Shown here: positions 24,332 to 32,371 of the stretch, piece after piece
How positions within the stretch are numbered: the stretch's first letter is position 1
Layout: each line of letters begins with the position of its first letter
Translations under genes and position numbers: made by a program
Assembly: GCF_040645195.1 (NCBI RefSeq)
Contig: NZ_JBEYXW010000016.1
Location: 91,873 to 155,872 of the forward strand
Direction of reading: 5' to 3'
DNA: 64,000 bases
DNA from: Prauserella_A sp040645195
GTDB taxonomy: Bacteria > Actinomycetota > Actinomycetes > Mycobacteriales > Pseudonocardiaceae
The notes under the pieces: model-generated
Told to the model about the DNA's origin: nothing
The model's input: only the letters and a program-made list of their open reading frames with translations
The model's database searches: none

Positions 24332-25114
24332 ATGACAACCACGCCGAACGACCCGACCACCGCGCTGCCCGGCCGCCCGCCCGTGGTCGACCTGGCCACC
24401 TGGCAGGCCGCCCGTGACGAGCTCCTGGTCCGCGAGAAGGCCCACACCGGCGAGGGCGACGCTCTCGCCGCGGCCCGCCGCCGGCTGCCGATGGTGGAGC
24501 TCGACGGGACGGTCGAGGTCGTCGGACCCGATGGCCCGGTGCAGTTCCTGGACCTGTTCCAGGGCCGTGAGGAGCTCGTGGTCTACAAGCACATGTGGTA
24601 CGACGGCGCGCCGCACCAGGGGCAGTGCGAGGGCTGCACCACCACGGCCTGGCACCTGAAGGACGCCGTCTACCTCAACGCCCGCGGCGTCTCGTTCGCC
24701 ATCCTGACCACGGGCCGGTGGGACGAGGTGGCTTCCTACGTCGAGTTCATGGGCTACACCCAGCCCTGGTACTCGGTGCGCGACGTGGACGCGCCGGTCG
24801 GCGGCGAGATGGGTTACCTCACCTGCTTCCTGCGCGAGGGCGATCGCGTGTTCCTCACCTACTCCACAACCGGCCGTGGCAACGAGCGGGTCAACGGCTC
24901 CTTGGGCCTGCTCGACATGACGCCCTACGGTCGTGGCGAGGCGTGGGAGGACAACCCCGAGGGCTGGCCCGAGGGGCACAGCCCGTGCTGGTCATGGCGC
25001 TCGGACGCGGACGGAAACGCCACCTGGGGCCCGACCAGCCGCCCCGTGCCACAGTGGACCCGCCCCGGCGCGACCCCCGTGGAGACCCTCGGCCGGCACG
25101 GCCACCACCACTGA
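24332..25114 (+). CDS. DUF899 thioredoxin-like family protein
   Basis: This 260-residue protein of the DUF899 family has a thioredoxin-like fold with the conserved opening LATWQAARDELLVREKAHT, then RRRLPMVE, the YKHMWYDGAPHQGQCEGCTTTAW segment with two Cys three residues apart, and the end LLDMTPYGRGE onward. The first Cys lies in GQCEGC where thioredoxins have CxxC. The ATG at 24332 has GGAGGACACC directly before it. It is downstream of the flavoprotein gene and probably in its transcript, which fits a redox role; the actual substrate is not known. Confidence 0.87.
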   Translation: MTTTPNDPTTALPGRPPVVDLATWQAARDELLVREKAHTGEGDALAAARRRLPMVELDGTVEVVGPDGPVQFLDLFQGREELVVYKHMWYDGAPHQGQCEGCTTTAWHLKDAVYLNARGVSFAILTTGRWDEVASYVEFMGYTQPWYSVRDVDAPVGGEMGYLTCFLREGDRVFLTYSTTGRGNERVNGSLGLLDMTPYGRGEAWEDNPEGWPEGHSPCWSWRSDADGNATWGPTSRPVPQWTRPGATPVETLGRHGHHH

Positions 25115-25126
25115 CGGCGACGTGTT

Positions 25127-25633
25127 CTACGACGTGGACCTGGGGGAGGGCGTCGGCGTACCGGACTGGCAGATCGTCGCGGCGTCGCGTAGGGCCGTGC
25201 GGGTGTTGTTCGCGGCCGTGCGGATGGCGGCGGTGTCCGGCGGCTGCGCCGACAGCGCGCTCTGCAGCTGTTGCAGGCTGGCCTTGGCGTTGTCGAGCTG
25301 CGCACTCGTCTGCGTACCGATCGAACTACGGGCGGCATCGATGGAGTTGGACAGGCTCGTCGCGGCTGCGCGGACCTGGTTGCCCGTCGCCTGGCCGGTG
25401 AAGAAATCGGTGACCGTGTTGACGAGCCCCTGCCCGGCGTCCGCCAGGCCCGTGCAGGCCGAAGCGCCGGTCGTGGGCGCGCCGGGCGTCGTCGTCAGCG
25501 GGGCGGTCTGCGCCGGCGGCGGGGCAGGTGCGGTGGTCGTGGGGCCCCCGCCTCCGCCTGCGCAGGCGGCGAGAGTCGCGGTGGCGGCGATCAGCATGGC
25601 GGCTCCCAGTAGTCGCCGATCAGCGGCAGCCAC
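25127..25633 (-). CDS. Secreted lipoprotein, unknown
   Basis: This 168-residue lipoprotein has a signal peptide with lipobox LAAC (Cys about residue 24), a Gly then Thr/Pro-rich linker of about 35 residues, and a helical domain of about 90 residues (LADAGQGLVNTVTDFFTG ... LDNAKASLQQLQSALSAQ) that looks like a helical bundle. A short Pro/Ser tail ends it. I recognise no enzyme family. It is convergent with the DUF899 gene (12 bases apart) and divergent from the lipid kinase gene. Confidence 0.7.
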   Translation of the reverse strand: MAAADRRLLGAAMLIAATATLAACAGGGGGPTTTAPAPPPAQTAPLTTTPGAPTTGASACTGLADAGQGLVNTVTDFFTGQATGNQVRAAATSLSNSIDAARSSIGTQTSAQLDNAKASLQQLQSALSAQPPDTAAIRTAANNTRTALRDAATICQSGTPTPSPRSTS

Positions 25634-25776
25634 GATCGATCACTCCCCTCAGCAGAAGGAAAACCCCTGCCACGATCGCGGGCCAGCAGCCGGCGGGGCT
25701 CATACGACACGGGTGATCTCAGCGGGTTCCGCCAGAGCACGCTGGAACGGAGGAAGGAACCAGAGGTGGTGCCGGG

Positions 25777-27138
25777 ATGAGTTCCAGCCAAGCGCGGCCA
25801 TCGCCGGCGCGCCGCGCCTACGCCGCCGGTGCGCTGCTCGCGCTCGCCGCGGCCTTCGTCGCCGGCATCGTCGCGCTCGTGCGCCACCCGGTTCAGCTCG
25901 TGCTTGCGGTGCTGCTCATCGGTGTGGCGGTGGCGGCGGCCTGGGCGGCGCTGGTCCGCCGTGGCGTTCGCAGGGTTGCGGCCGCGGTGCTGGCGGCCGT
26001 CGCCATCGTGGCGACCGCGGCGCTGCCCGACCTGCGGGCCTACCTCCTTTTCCTGCTCATCATCGCGCTGCTGTTGCTGACGGTCGCCGCGGCGAGTCTC
26101 GCGCTCGGCGACGATCTGGCGCCCCCGGTGGCCGCTCATCCGGTCGGCCCTGCGCACAACGGAGTGCTGTTGATGAACCCCCGGTCCGGCGGTGGGAAGG
26201 TGGCCCGGTTCGAGCTGGAGAGCAGGGCACGGAGCATGGGCGTTCAGCCGGTTGTGCTCACACCGGGGGACGACCTGCGGGCGCTCGCCGAACGTGCCGC
26301 GGCGACCGGTGCCGACGTGCTGGGGATGGCTGGTGGTGACGGCTCCCAGGCCGTGGTCGCCGACGTCGCGCGACAGTATGATCTGCCGTTCGTGTGCGTA
26401 CCGGCAGGCACCCGCAACCACTTCGCGCTCGATCTGGGACTGGACCGGGACAACGTGGCGGCGGCGCTGGAGGCCTTCGGGCAGGCGGTCGAGCGCCGGA
26501 TCGACCTGGCGACGGTGGGCGAGCGCGTGTTCGTCAACAACGCCTCGCTCGGCGTGTACGCGATCGTCGTACAGTCGGCGGGCTATCGCGAGGCCAAGGT
26601 CGCCACTGTGGCCCAGCGCCTGCCCGAGCTGCTCGGTCCTGATGTGGTGCGCCCCGACCTGCGTTTCACCGGCCCGGACCAGGAGCAGCACCCACCCGCT
26701 GATGTCGTGCTGGTGTCCAACGGGCCCTATCGCCTCGACAACCTGACCGGCTTCGGCAGCCGCCCGCGGCTGGACTCCGGCCTGCTGGGTATCGCCACCG
26801 TGACGTTGGACCGCGCGCGGGACATCCCGGTGCTGGTGTCCGCGGAGATGACCGGGCGGCTCGCGCGCTTCCGCGGCTACCGGTCCTGGGCCGTCCCCGA
26901 GTTCGTCGTGGACTCGAACCAGCCCCTGGTGGAGGTGGGTGTCGACGGTGAGGCGCTGCGGCTGCCTCCGCCACTGCGGTTCCGGACCCTGCCCGGGGCA
27001 CTGCGGGTGCGGCTGCCGCTGTCCGCGCCCGGCCCGTCGGCCGCGGCGGCGGAGAGCAGGTGGGCGACGGTGCTCGCGCTGTTCCGGATCGTCGGCGGGC
27101 ACCCGGCACGCGCGGGGACATTCATCCGTAGCGGATGA
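25777..27138 (+). CDS. Diacylglycerol-kinase-family lipid kinase with membrane N-terminus
   Basis: The protein probably phosphorylates a lipid hydroxyl with ATP at the membrane. Three or four helices fill residues 13-112 and are followed by the DAGK catalytic domain: LLMNPRSGGGK near 131, the nucleotide-binding GMAGGDGSQAVVADVA near 185 and VPAGTRNHFALDLG near 208, all as in DgkB/YegS/sphingosine kinases. The C-terminal domain (LDSGLLGIATVTL, EFVVDSNQPLVEVGVDGE) is also typical. A helical N-terminal extension of this size is not in DgkB but occurs in actinobacterial members. The lipid acted on is unknown. Confidence 0.88.
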   Translation: MSSSQARPSPARRAYAAGALLALAAAFVAGIVALVRHPVQLVLAVLLIGVAVAAAWAALVRRGVRRVAAAVLAAVAIVATAALPDLRAYLLFLLIIALLLLTVAAASLALGDDLAPPVAAHPVGPAHNGVLLMNPRSGGGKVARFELESRARSMGVQPVVLTPGDDLRALAERAAATGADVLGMAGGDGSQAVVADVARQYDLPFVCVPAGTRNHFALDLGLDRDNVAAALEAFGQAVERRIDLATVGERVFVNNASLGVYAIVVQSAGYREAKVATVAQRLPELLGPDVVRPDLRFTGPDQEQHPPADVVLVSNGPYRLDNLTGFGSRPRLDSGLLGIATVTLDRARDIPVLVSAEMTGRLARFRGYRSWAVPEFVVDSNQPLVEVGVDGEALRLPPPLRFRTLPGALRVRLPLSAPGPSAAAAESRWATVLALFRIVGGHPARAGTFIRSG

Positions 27139-27203
27139 GGGTCGCGGCCGCACTGTCCGGGCATGCTCGCGTGGAGCCGAGCCCAACTTTGGGGGTGGAT
27201 GCC

Positions 27204-27626
27204 ATGGCTGGCGGTCACACCGTACGAGACACCCAGCACGCGACGGCCTGGACCGGATGGATCTCGTTCGCCGGGATCATGCTGATCCTGGTCGGTCTGT
27301 TCCATGCCATCGAGGGGTTCGTCGCGGTCTTCAACCGGACGTACTACCTCGTGACGTCGTCGGGCCTCGTCGTCAACGTCAACTACGCGGCGTGGGGCTG
27401 GGTACACGTCGGCCTCGGCGTGCTCGCCGTCGTGATCGGGGTCGGCGTGCTGGGCGGTAACACGGCCGCGCGTGTCGGCGCGATCATCTTCGCCGCGGTG
27501 AGCGCGATCGTGAACCTGGGCTTCATCGCCGCGACCCCGGTGTGGTCGATCCTGGTCATCGCGGTCGACGTCATCATCATCTACGCGATCATGGTCCACG
27601 GCCGCGAAATGAGGCTGGAGAAGTAG
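27204..27626 (+). CDS. DUF7144-type membrane protein, first of two
   Basis: This 140-residue protein has four helices (about 18-40, 58-80, 84-107, 112-132) and the family landmarks WTGWISFAGIMLILVGLFHAIEGFVAVFN, then WGWVHVGLGVLAV. Such proteins are common in actinobacteria and have no assigned role. I chose the ATG at 27204, close behind GGGGGTGG. A second member with the same motifs follows 100 bases downstream, so this is a tandem duplication. Confidence 0.8.
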   Translation: MAGGHTVRDTQHATAWTGWISFAGIMLILVGLFHAIEGFVAVFNRTYYLVTSSGLVVNVNYAAWGWVHVGLGVLAVVIGVGVLGGNTAARVGAIIFAAVSAIVNLGFIAATPVWSILVIAVDVIIIYAIMVHGREMRLEK

Positions 27627-27726
27627 CAGGCGGGCATCTCACCCGGCGTGGGCGAGCAGCCGGGCCCGCTGTCGTGGGCACAGTGAGTGCACACCTAACC
27701 CGACACCGAATACCCGGGAGGGGACT

Positions 27727-28278
27727 ATGAGTGAGCACGCACACCCGGGAGCGGGGACCGCGCGCGGCGTGGGATCCGTCTCCTCCACGCCCTCAACACC
27801 GTCAACACCCCCAACGTCTTCGACGTCGTCAACGCCCTCGACGTCCTCGACTACGCCGACGTCCTCGACGGAGCCACGCACCGGCGTCCGGTCGGCGTGG
27901 CTGGGCTGGCTGTGGTTCGCCAGCGTGATGCTGATCCTGCTCGGCGTGTTCAACGTCATCGAGGGGCTCGTCGCACTGTTCAACCGGAACTATTTCGTGG
28001 CGGGACCGCAGGGCCTGCTGGTGTTCAACTTCACCGGCTGGGGCTGGATTCACCTGATCATCGGCGCGCTCGCCGTCGTCACCGGAGCTGCGCTCTTCAC
28101 CGGTGCGATCTGGGCGCGCATTATCGCCGTCGTTCTCGTGGTCATCAACGCGATCGCGCAGCTGGCGTTCCTGTCGGCGTACCCCGTGTGGTCGACGCTC
28201 GTGATCGTGCTCGATGTGGTGGTGATCTGGGCGATCGTCGTCCACGGTGAGGAACTCAGGCGTGAGGAGAGCTGGTGA
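27727..28278 (+). CDS. DUF7144-type membrane protein with Ser/Thr/Pro-rich head, second of two
   Basis: This 183-residue paralogue of the gene upstream has the same four-helix core (WLGWLWFASVMLILLGVFNVIEGLVALFN, WGWIHLIIGALAV), but the core is preceded by about 50 residues, of which 19-48 are almost only Ser, Thr and Pro. That head is encoded by irregular tandem repeats of a TCAACGCC/TCGACGTC type (27780-27870), which suggests growth by slippage. The start at 27727 follows GGGAGGGG. The role is unknown; the head is probably a flexible cytoplasmic or external tail that could be modified. Confidence 0.8.
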   Translation: MSEHAHPGAGTARGVGSVSSTPSTPSTPPTSSTSSTPSTSSTTPTSSTEPRTGVRSAWLGWLWFASVMLILLGVFNVIEGLVALFNRNYFVAGPQGLLVFNFTGWGWIHLIIGALAVVTGAALFTGAIWARIIAVVLVVINAIAQLAFLSAYPVWSTLVIVLDVVVIWAIVVHGEELRREESW

Positions 28279-28299
28279 GCCTGCCAGGAGTGAGCGCAC

Positions 28300-28746
28300 A
28301 TGGTTCGCATCGAAGGCGAGATCCTCATCCGTCAGCCGGTCGAGAGGGTATTCGACTTCGTCGCGGACGAGCGTAACGAGCCGCTCTACAACCGGGGCAT
28401 CAGCGATGTCGAGCAGATCACCGACGGGCCGATCGGCGCGGGCACCCAGTTCGTGGCGACCGTCAGGGCGATGGGGCGTGCCCGCAAGATGATCCTGGAG
28501 TACACCGAATTCGAGCGGCCGCGGAAGCTCGCGTCGAGGACGATCATGTCCACGGCCGACATCAGCGGCACGCTGGAGTTCGAGCCCGCGCAGGGCGCCA
28601 CGCGGATGCGCTGGTCGTGGCAGCTCGAGCCACGGGGCGTCTTCGCTCTGCTGGCGCCCGCCCTCGTGCCGGTCGGCAGGCGCCAGGAACGGGCCATCTG
28701 GACGAACCTGAAGAGGCATCTGGAGGGCAGCCAGGCCCGCACCTGA
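28300..28746 (+). CDS. SRPBCC-superfamily (polyketide cyclase/START-like) protein
   Basis: This 148-residue single-domain protein has the SRPBCC helix-grip fold: the opening VRIEGEILIRQPVERVFDFVADERNEPLYN, a central sheet (GTQFVATV, KMILEYTEF) and the final long helix (RRQERAIWTNLKRHLEG). The family binds hydrophobic ligands; no catalytic residues can be assigned. It lies 21 bases after the second DUF7144 gene and is probably co-transcribed. Confidence 0.85.
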   Translation: MVRIEGEILIRQPVERVFDFVADERNEPLYNRGISDVEQITDGPIGAGTQFVATVRAMGRARKMILEYTEFERPRKLASRTIMSTADISGTLEFEPAQGATRMRWSWQLEPRGVFALLAPALVPVGRRQERAIWTNLKRHLEGSQART

Positions 28747-28930
28747 GCTCCCTGCCGTGGCGCCGGAGCGCGAAGACCGCGCCCGGCGTCACTGTGCTGC
28801 GGCGCCTCCGTGAGCCGGGTCTTTCGAACGGTCCTTCAGGGACTTTCAGCCCTGCGCAAGGCATTCTCGCGCGAGCAGCGTGCCAGGTAGCCGCATCCGG
28901 GCCAGCCGCAGCCAAGGCGAGGACTGACTC

Positions 28931-29314
28931 ATGCTGACTCAACCGCTGACCGGTGATCTCCGCCGGTACCTGCACCAGGTGGCAGGAGCCCTCGGCCTGC
29001 CGCCCGACGCGTCAGTGACGCTGCACGACGCCGAACCCTCCGGCCGGGTCGCGCTCCGTTCTCGCCTGCCGGCCTTTCCCAACCTGGACGCGTTGCTGCA
29101 GTGGACCACGCGGCACGGCTGGTGCCTCGCTGTGCGGAACTTTCACGGTACGCAGGTGATCCCGTTGTGCTATCTCGGTCCCGACCCCGTTCCTGATCCT
29201 GCGGAGGTGGCGCGGTTCGCCAGGGAGATGGTGTCCGGTGCGCATACGGGAGCCACGGCACCACCGGCGGAGTACGACCAGGCCGAGGTGCTCAACCGGC
29301 TGGCGGACACCTGA
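28931..29314 (+). CDS. DUF6292 family protein, first of two intact
   Basis: This 127-residue soluble protein has the DUF6292 pattern: LTGDLRRYLHQVAGALGLP at the start, then WTTRHGWCLAVRN, IPLCYLGPDPVPDPAEVARFAREMV. It matches the oppositely oriented gene at 29320 over the same core (WDEQHGW ... LSYLGEDVLPAPERVARYARALL), so the two are tail-to-tail paralogues 5 bases apart. The family is common in Pseudonocardiaceae and Streptomyces, often near XRE/MmyB-type regulators, remnants of which lie just downstream. Molecular role unknown. Confidence 0.78.
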   Translation: MLTQPLTGDLRRYLHQVAGALGLPPDASVTLHDAEPSGRVALRSRLPAFPNLDALLQWTTRHGWCLAVRNFHGTQVIPLCYLGPDPVPDPAEVARFAREMVSGAHTGATAPPAEYDQAEVLNRLADT

Positions 29315-29319
29315 GCGGC

Positions 29320-29760
29320 TCACGCCCCGATGACGAGGCCCGGCACCGGTGAGGTGGCGGCGTACTGGGCGAGCCGTTGTGGCAGGAGCCTGCGCACAGC
29401 GGCCGGGAACGTGGGCGGAACCGCGTGTCCCGGCGCCGCACCATCGAGCAGCGCACGGGCGTACCGCGCGACGCGTTCCGGTGCGGGCAGCACGTCCTCG
29501 CCAAGGTAGGACAGCACGATGAGGTCCTCGCTGCACGCGGTCTCGATGGCGCCCGCCCAGCCGTGCTGCTCGTCCCAGAGCAGCGCGACGTCCCGCTGCG
29601 GGAAGCCGGGAATGAATCCGTCGAGAGCGAGATAGGTCTCCAGCGGGTCCGGCTGCGCGCAGTAGGAGTCACCCTTCAGTCCCAGTGCTGCCGCCACACT
29701 CCGTGCGTACTGGTGCAGCCCGCGCAGAGTGGTGTCCCACGACTCGAGCTCTAACTCCAT
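29320..29760 (-). CDS. DUF6292 family protein, second of two intact
   Basis: This 146-residue paralogue of the convergent gene at 28931 has the core LRGLHQYARSVAAALGLKGD, then LLWDEQHGWAGAIE and VLSYLGEDVLPAPERVARYARALLDGA. The ATG at 29760 has GAGGA 6-7 bases upstream, and just before that lies the palindrome GTATCTGG-N11-CCAGATAC (29778-29804). The same leader recurs at 32369-32456 in front of a dead copy, in which the start codon ATG has become ATC. This gene is therefore the intact member of a small dispersed family with a conserved leader. Confidence 0.78.
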   Translation of the reverse strand: MELELESWDTTLRGLHQYARSVAAALGLKGDSYCAQPDPLETYLALDGFIPGFPQRDVALLWDEQHGWAGAIETACSEDLIVLSYLGEDVLPAPERVARYARALLDGAAPGHAVPPTFPAAVRRLLPQRLAQYAATSPVPGLVIGA

Positions 29761-29853
29761 GCTGTGTCCTCGTTTTCGTATCTGGAGATCTCTCACCCAG
29801 ATACCCCGGCGCCGTGGTGCCAAAACTCCGCCATTGGAGTCATGCGTGGCCCG
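29758..29853 (-). repeat. DUF6292 leader repeat, copy 1, with RBS-proximal palindrome
   Basis: This 96-bp segment matches 32369-32456 on the same strand, apart from an 8-bp insertion (in CGGCGCCGTGGTGCC) and scattered changes. It contains the start codon, the ribosome site and GTATCTGG (29778-29785) / CCAGATAC (29797-29804) around an 11-base centre, AGATCTCTCAC on the plus strand. The palindrome could be an operator or an RNA hairpin just upstream of the ribosome site. Confidence 0.8.
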
Positions 29854-29887
29854 GTCACGCGGGAATGACACGAACAGCTCAACACCG

Positions 29888-30250
29888 CTAACAGCCTGCG
29901 GCCCGCATAGGGCGCTGAAATCGCCTGGCGAGGGCGTACAGGGCCTGGCGGCCGAGGCGTTCCGGGACGTACGCGGTGGCCCGCAACGCTCCGGCGACCG
30001 CACGGATGGTCGCCATGGCAAGCTCGAACGACTCCGGACTCGCCGTACCGGTGACTGCTTGCAGCAACGCGTCAACGCGCGCTGCCTCCGCGTTCGAGGA
30101 GATGCCTTCGACGAACCGTCCTTCCAGGCCCAGAAGGTGCGCTACGTACCACCAGTACCGGTACAGCGAAGCAAGTTCTTCCGACGTTATCTCGAAGCCC
30201 ATGAGGCTTTCGGCCCGGAACCCGGTCAGACACTGCTGGACCCAGACCAA
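29888..30250 (-). pseudogene. MpaB-type (DUF2236) oxygenase, C-terminal fragment
   Basis: The 120-residue frame contains GFEITSEELASLYRYWWYVAHLLGLEGRFVEGI, which resembles the C-terminal helical part of MpaB/DUF2236 oxygenases (usually about 280-380 residues). The N-terminal two thirds, with the His residues thought to bind the cofactor, are absent. The upstream edge runs antisense into the MmyB tail at about 30233, so the break is a rearrangement junction. Assignment rests on the helical pattern and is moderate. Confidence 0.5.
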
Positions 30251-30346
30251 TCACACAGGTTACTGGTCTATACCGGCGTTCCCGGCAGTGAGAGCTACGA
30301 GAAGTTGCAGGTGCTGTCCGTCATCGGCGCACAGGCACTACGCTAG
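30233..30346 (+). pseudogene. MmyB-type regulator, C-terminal tail only
   Basis: The frame reads LLDPDQSHRLLVYTGVPGSE and then SYEKLQVLSVIGAQALR before a TAG. It matches the last 35-40 residues of XRE regulators with an MmyB-like ligand domain, where a LLVYTAEPGS-type strand precedes the end. No start codon or upstream domain is attached. The body of such a protein, broken just before this point, lies 1.25 kb downstream on the same strand (31584-32022), so the two pieces may come from one gene that was rearranged. Confidence 0.6.
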
Positions 30347-30940
30347 CGGGGGAACTTCCGAGCTGACCTGGTGCGGACGCCGGCAGAAATAGACCAGGGC
30401 GGGCGGCAGGTTGGCCCAGACCGTACGGCTGATGACAACCTCCTCGAACCGTGACCGCAGCGAGCGCAGCAACCGCTGGGCCGGCGGAGCCCACCGGGCG
30501 TGGACATAGGCGAAGGTGGTGAAGACGCCTGCCGGCTGCATGGCCGCGACCACCGCCGACAGAACGTCGTGCTGGGACTTCTCGGCGTACGCCGCCCAGG
30601 GCAGGCCGCTGACCACGACGTCGACCTGGCCGATGCCCCGCTGCGCAAGCACGTCTTGGAGGGATCTGGCATCCGCGATCGCGACGTCAACCGCCGGATG
30701 GAGCGTTGCCAGCCGTCCGGCGAACCGCGGGTTGAGCTCGATGGCGATGTGCCGGCCGGATCCCGCCAGGCGTTGCTGGATGATCTCGGTGAACGCCCCG
30801 GTTCCGGGGCCGAGCTCGAGAACGATGGGAGAGCCTGTCCGCGGTACCCCAGCCGTGGCCAGCTCTGCCAGCGCCGGTCCGCTCGGCAGGACAGCGCCGA
30901 CGGTCATGGGATCGCGCACGAACTCGAAGAAGAACGACAC
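30338..30940 (-). CDS. Class I SAM methyltransferase, PmtA/phospholipid-type
   Basis: This 200-residue methyltransferase begins FFFEFVRDPMTVGAVLPSGPALAELA, the amphipathic opening typical of PmtA-type phospholipid N-methyltransferases and their relatives, then the SAM motif VLELGPGTGAFTEII near residue 40, IAIELNPRFAGRL, and the catalytic-loop motif VVSGLPWAAY near 110. It is the only intact gene inside a 2.5-kb stretch of gene fragments, and its stop codon overlaps the end of the MmyB tail. The upstream spacer has the inverted repeat ACAGGT-AAC-ACCTGT at 31046-31060. Whether it acts on phospholipid or another acceptor is not certain. Confidence 0.82.
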   Translation of the reverse strand: MSFFFEFVRDPMTVGAVLPSGPALAELATAGVPRTGSPIVLELGPGTGAFTEIIQQRLAGSGRHIAIELNPRFAGRLATLHPAVDVAIADARSLQDVLAQRGIGQVDVVVSGLPWAAYAEKSQHDVLSAVVAAMQPAGVFTTFAYVHARWAPPAQRLLRSLRSRFEEVVISRTVWANLPPALVYFCRRPHQVSSEVPPLA

Positions 30941-31194
30941 AGCTCAGATCCCCCACCCGGTCGCAAGACTTTTGATTTCCCAGATCCCATTGTGGCAAGC
31001 ATGTGCCAGCTGAATCCGCCTACTGCCGCTCGGGATTGGCGGAGTACAGGTAACACCTGTTCGGACTGCTCGAGCACAAGGCATCAACAGTGCCCCATCA
31101 TGGCCAGCTATGCGCGTCGAGCAGCAGAGCCCAGAGCTGCGAAGGCGCAGCGTTCGACGTGGCCGTCACGGAGTAGAAGCCGTGCATCGTTCAC
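30941..31194. other. Spacer without recognisable gene
   Basis: I see no supportable gene in this 254-bp stretch between the methyltransferase and the dehydrogenase fragments. It contains the perfect inverted repeat ACAGGT-AAC-ACCTGT (31046-31060), about 105 bp upstream of the methyltransferase start, a possible operator for that gene. Confidence 0.5.
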
Positions 31195-31278
31195 CTACCG
31201 CCCGTCACTGGCGCCGGTGACGACGGTGAGTTTCCCGGAGTGATCGGGAACGATGATCTCCGGTCGTGTGCGTGCCAT
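31195..31278 (-). pseudogene. Short-chain dehydrogenase, N-terminal fragment A
   Basis: A well-formed start (GAGGAG 6 bases before the ATG at 31278) leads into MARTRPEIIVPDHSGKLTVV then TGASDGR and a TAG stop. This is the opening of a short-chain dehydrogenase up to the glycine motif TGASDGIG, where it stops. The rest of the gene (about 250 residues) is missing. A second fragment of the same kind lies just upstream on the same strand. Confidence 0.7.
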
Positions 31279-31537
31279 GTGTGACTCCTCGTTTGTCTTG
31301 ATCGATTCCACCACGGATCGAGCGGTCGCTGCTATACCGGGATGCCCGATCCCCCGGATGTGCGCTTCCCGTGGCCGAGCCCGTCAGCGAACAGACGGTC
31401 GAACTGCTCCTCCGTCGCTCCTCCTGCACAGTGCGAATGGCGTTCTTTTCAGCACCGGAGTAATTCACCGGGATGGACTTGTCGATGTCACTGGAAGATC
31501 CGGTGACCACAGCAACTTTTCCAGTGAGATTGGCCAT
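31279..31537 (-). pseudogene. Short-chain dehydrogenase, N-terminal fragment B
   Basis: From the ATG at 31537 the frame reads MANLTGKVAVVTGSSSDIDK then SIPVNYSGAEKNAI, the start of a short-chain dehydrogenase in which the glycine motif TGxxxGIG is altered to TGSSSDID. After about 40 residues the similarity is lost and the frame continues into Arg/Ser-rich nonsense. It is truncated close to the same point as fragment A, and both point the same way. Confidence 0.65.
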
Positions 31538-31583
31538 GTGCCCATTCCTCTGGAAAGTGGATGTGATCTCAGGCTGCGCCTGA

Positions 31584-32022
31584 TCCACAGAGATATCCAC
31601 GGCCTCCCGGCTCACCGACACCCCCGCCGGAATCATCACCGAACTCGGCGAGACACTCCGGCAGACCCCGCTCGGCGTCGCACTCACCGGCGACACCACC
31701 CGATACACCGGCCCGCCCCGCAGCATCGCCTATCGGTGGTTCACCGACCCGACCAGCCGGGTCCTGTACCACTCCGACGACCATGCGCTGCACTCCCGCG
31801 TCTTTGCCTCCGGACTACGCAACACGGTCACACTCCGGGGGCCCGACTCATGGGCCGCTCACCTCCGAAACCTCTTGCTGGCCCGCAGCGAAGAATTCCG
31901 CACTGTCTGGAATGAACACGAAGTCGGCAGCGGCTACAACGACGTCAAACGTTTAATGCAGCCCGAGGTCGGCGCACTCGAACTCACGATGAACGGGTAC
32001 GCGCTGCACCGGCAGATGTTGC
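31584..32022 (+). pseudogene. MmyB-type XRE regulator, middle fragment without HTH or tail
   Basis: The frame reads ASRLTDTPAGIITELGETLR and later YTGPPRSIAYRWFTDP, LHSRVFASGLR, NLLLARSEEFRTVWNEHEVG and RLMQPEVGALELTMNGYALH. These are the ordered landmarks of the MmyB-like ligand-binding domain that follows the helix-turn-helix in many actinobacterial XRE regulators. The helix-turn-helix part is missing: an in-frame stop lies at 31581 and no start is present. The end is lost at about 32022, just where the segment found alone at 30233 would continue. The frame then runs antisense through the next fragment. Confidence 0.72.
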
Positions 32023-32202
32023 CGTCACGAGATCGTCGGCCTCTCCCGCAAGGGCCGGTGCGGCCTCCGCCGCCGGTGCGGCGTCGGCTGCCGTCGCCGT
32101 CGCCAGCAGCGGCGCCGCTAACGTGATGGCGGCGCCGCCACCCAGAAGGCTTCGCCGGGACACGCCCGACTGGTCACGGCCCGCATCATCACTTGGATTC
32201 AT
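31984..32202 (-). pseudogene. Tat-secreted protein, N-terminal fragment
   Basis: From the ATG at 32202 (GGGGAGA 4 bases upstream) the frame reads a 13-residue polar head, then VSRRSLLGGGAAITLAAPLL, a twin-arginine signal peptide with Ala-rich cleavage region (ADAAPAAEA). About 12 residues of mature protein follow, and then, near 32020, the frame passes into sequence antisense to the MmyB fragment and ends. Only the export signal of the original protein is left, so its identity cannot be told. Confidence 0.65.
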
Positions 32203-32323
32203 CGATTCTCCCCGGTTGGGCGGCGGATGAGACACACCGGAACCGTCTGCATGATCGACCGGCTCAGGTGCTGCCCACTCTGACCACCGAAGACGATGAC
32301 AGCCAGGACCTGCCGACCCGAGG

Positions 32324-32371
32324 CTAAGCGGGCGGGGCAGCAGTGAGCGCGGGCGCGTTGGACCACTCGAT
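32324..32371 (-). pseudogene. Dead DUF6292-like gene start
   Basis: Immediately downstream of the second leader repeat the frame continues as in the intact gene at 29760, but the start codon is ATC (32369-32371) rather than ATG, and after four residues (IEWS) the sequence no longer matches and stops within 16 codons. It is the debris of a third DUF6292-type gene or of a copied leader. Confidence 0.5.

Noticed and set aside
23300..24979. Open frame of 559 codons opposite the flavoprotein gene
   Set aside because: Antisense to a flavoprotein with clear FAD and CxxC motifs; no domain of its own.
27780..27870. Repeats in the Ser/Thr/Pro-rich region as a noncoding minisatellite
   Set aside because: The frame is open with a ribosome site and joins a conserved membrane core; it is coding low complexity.
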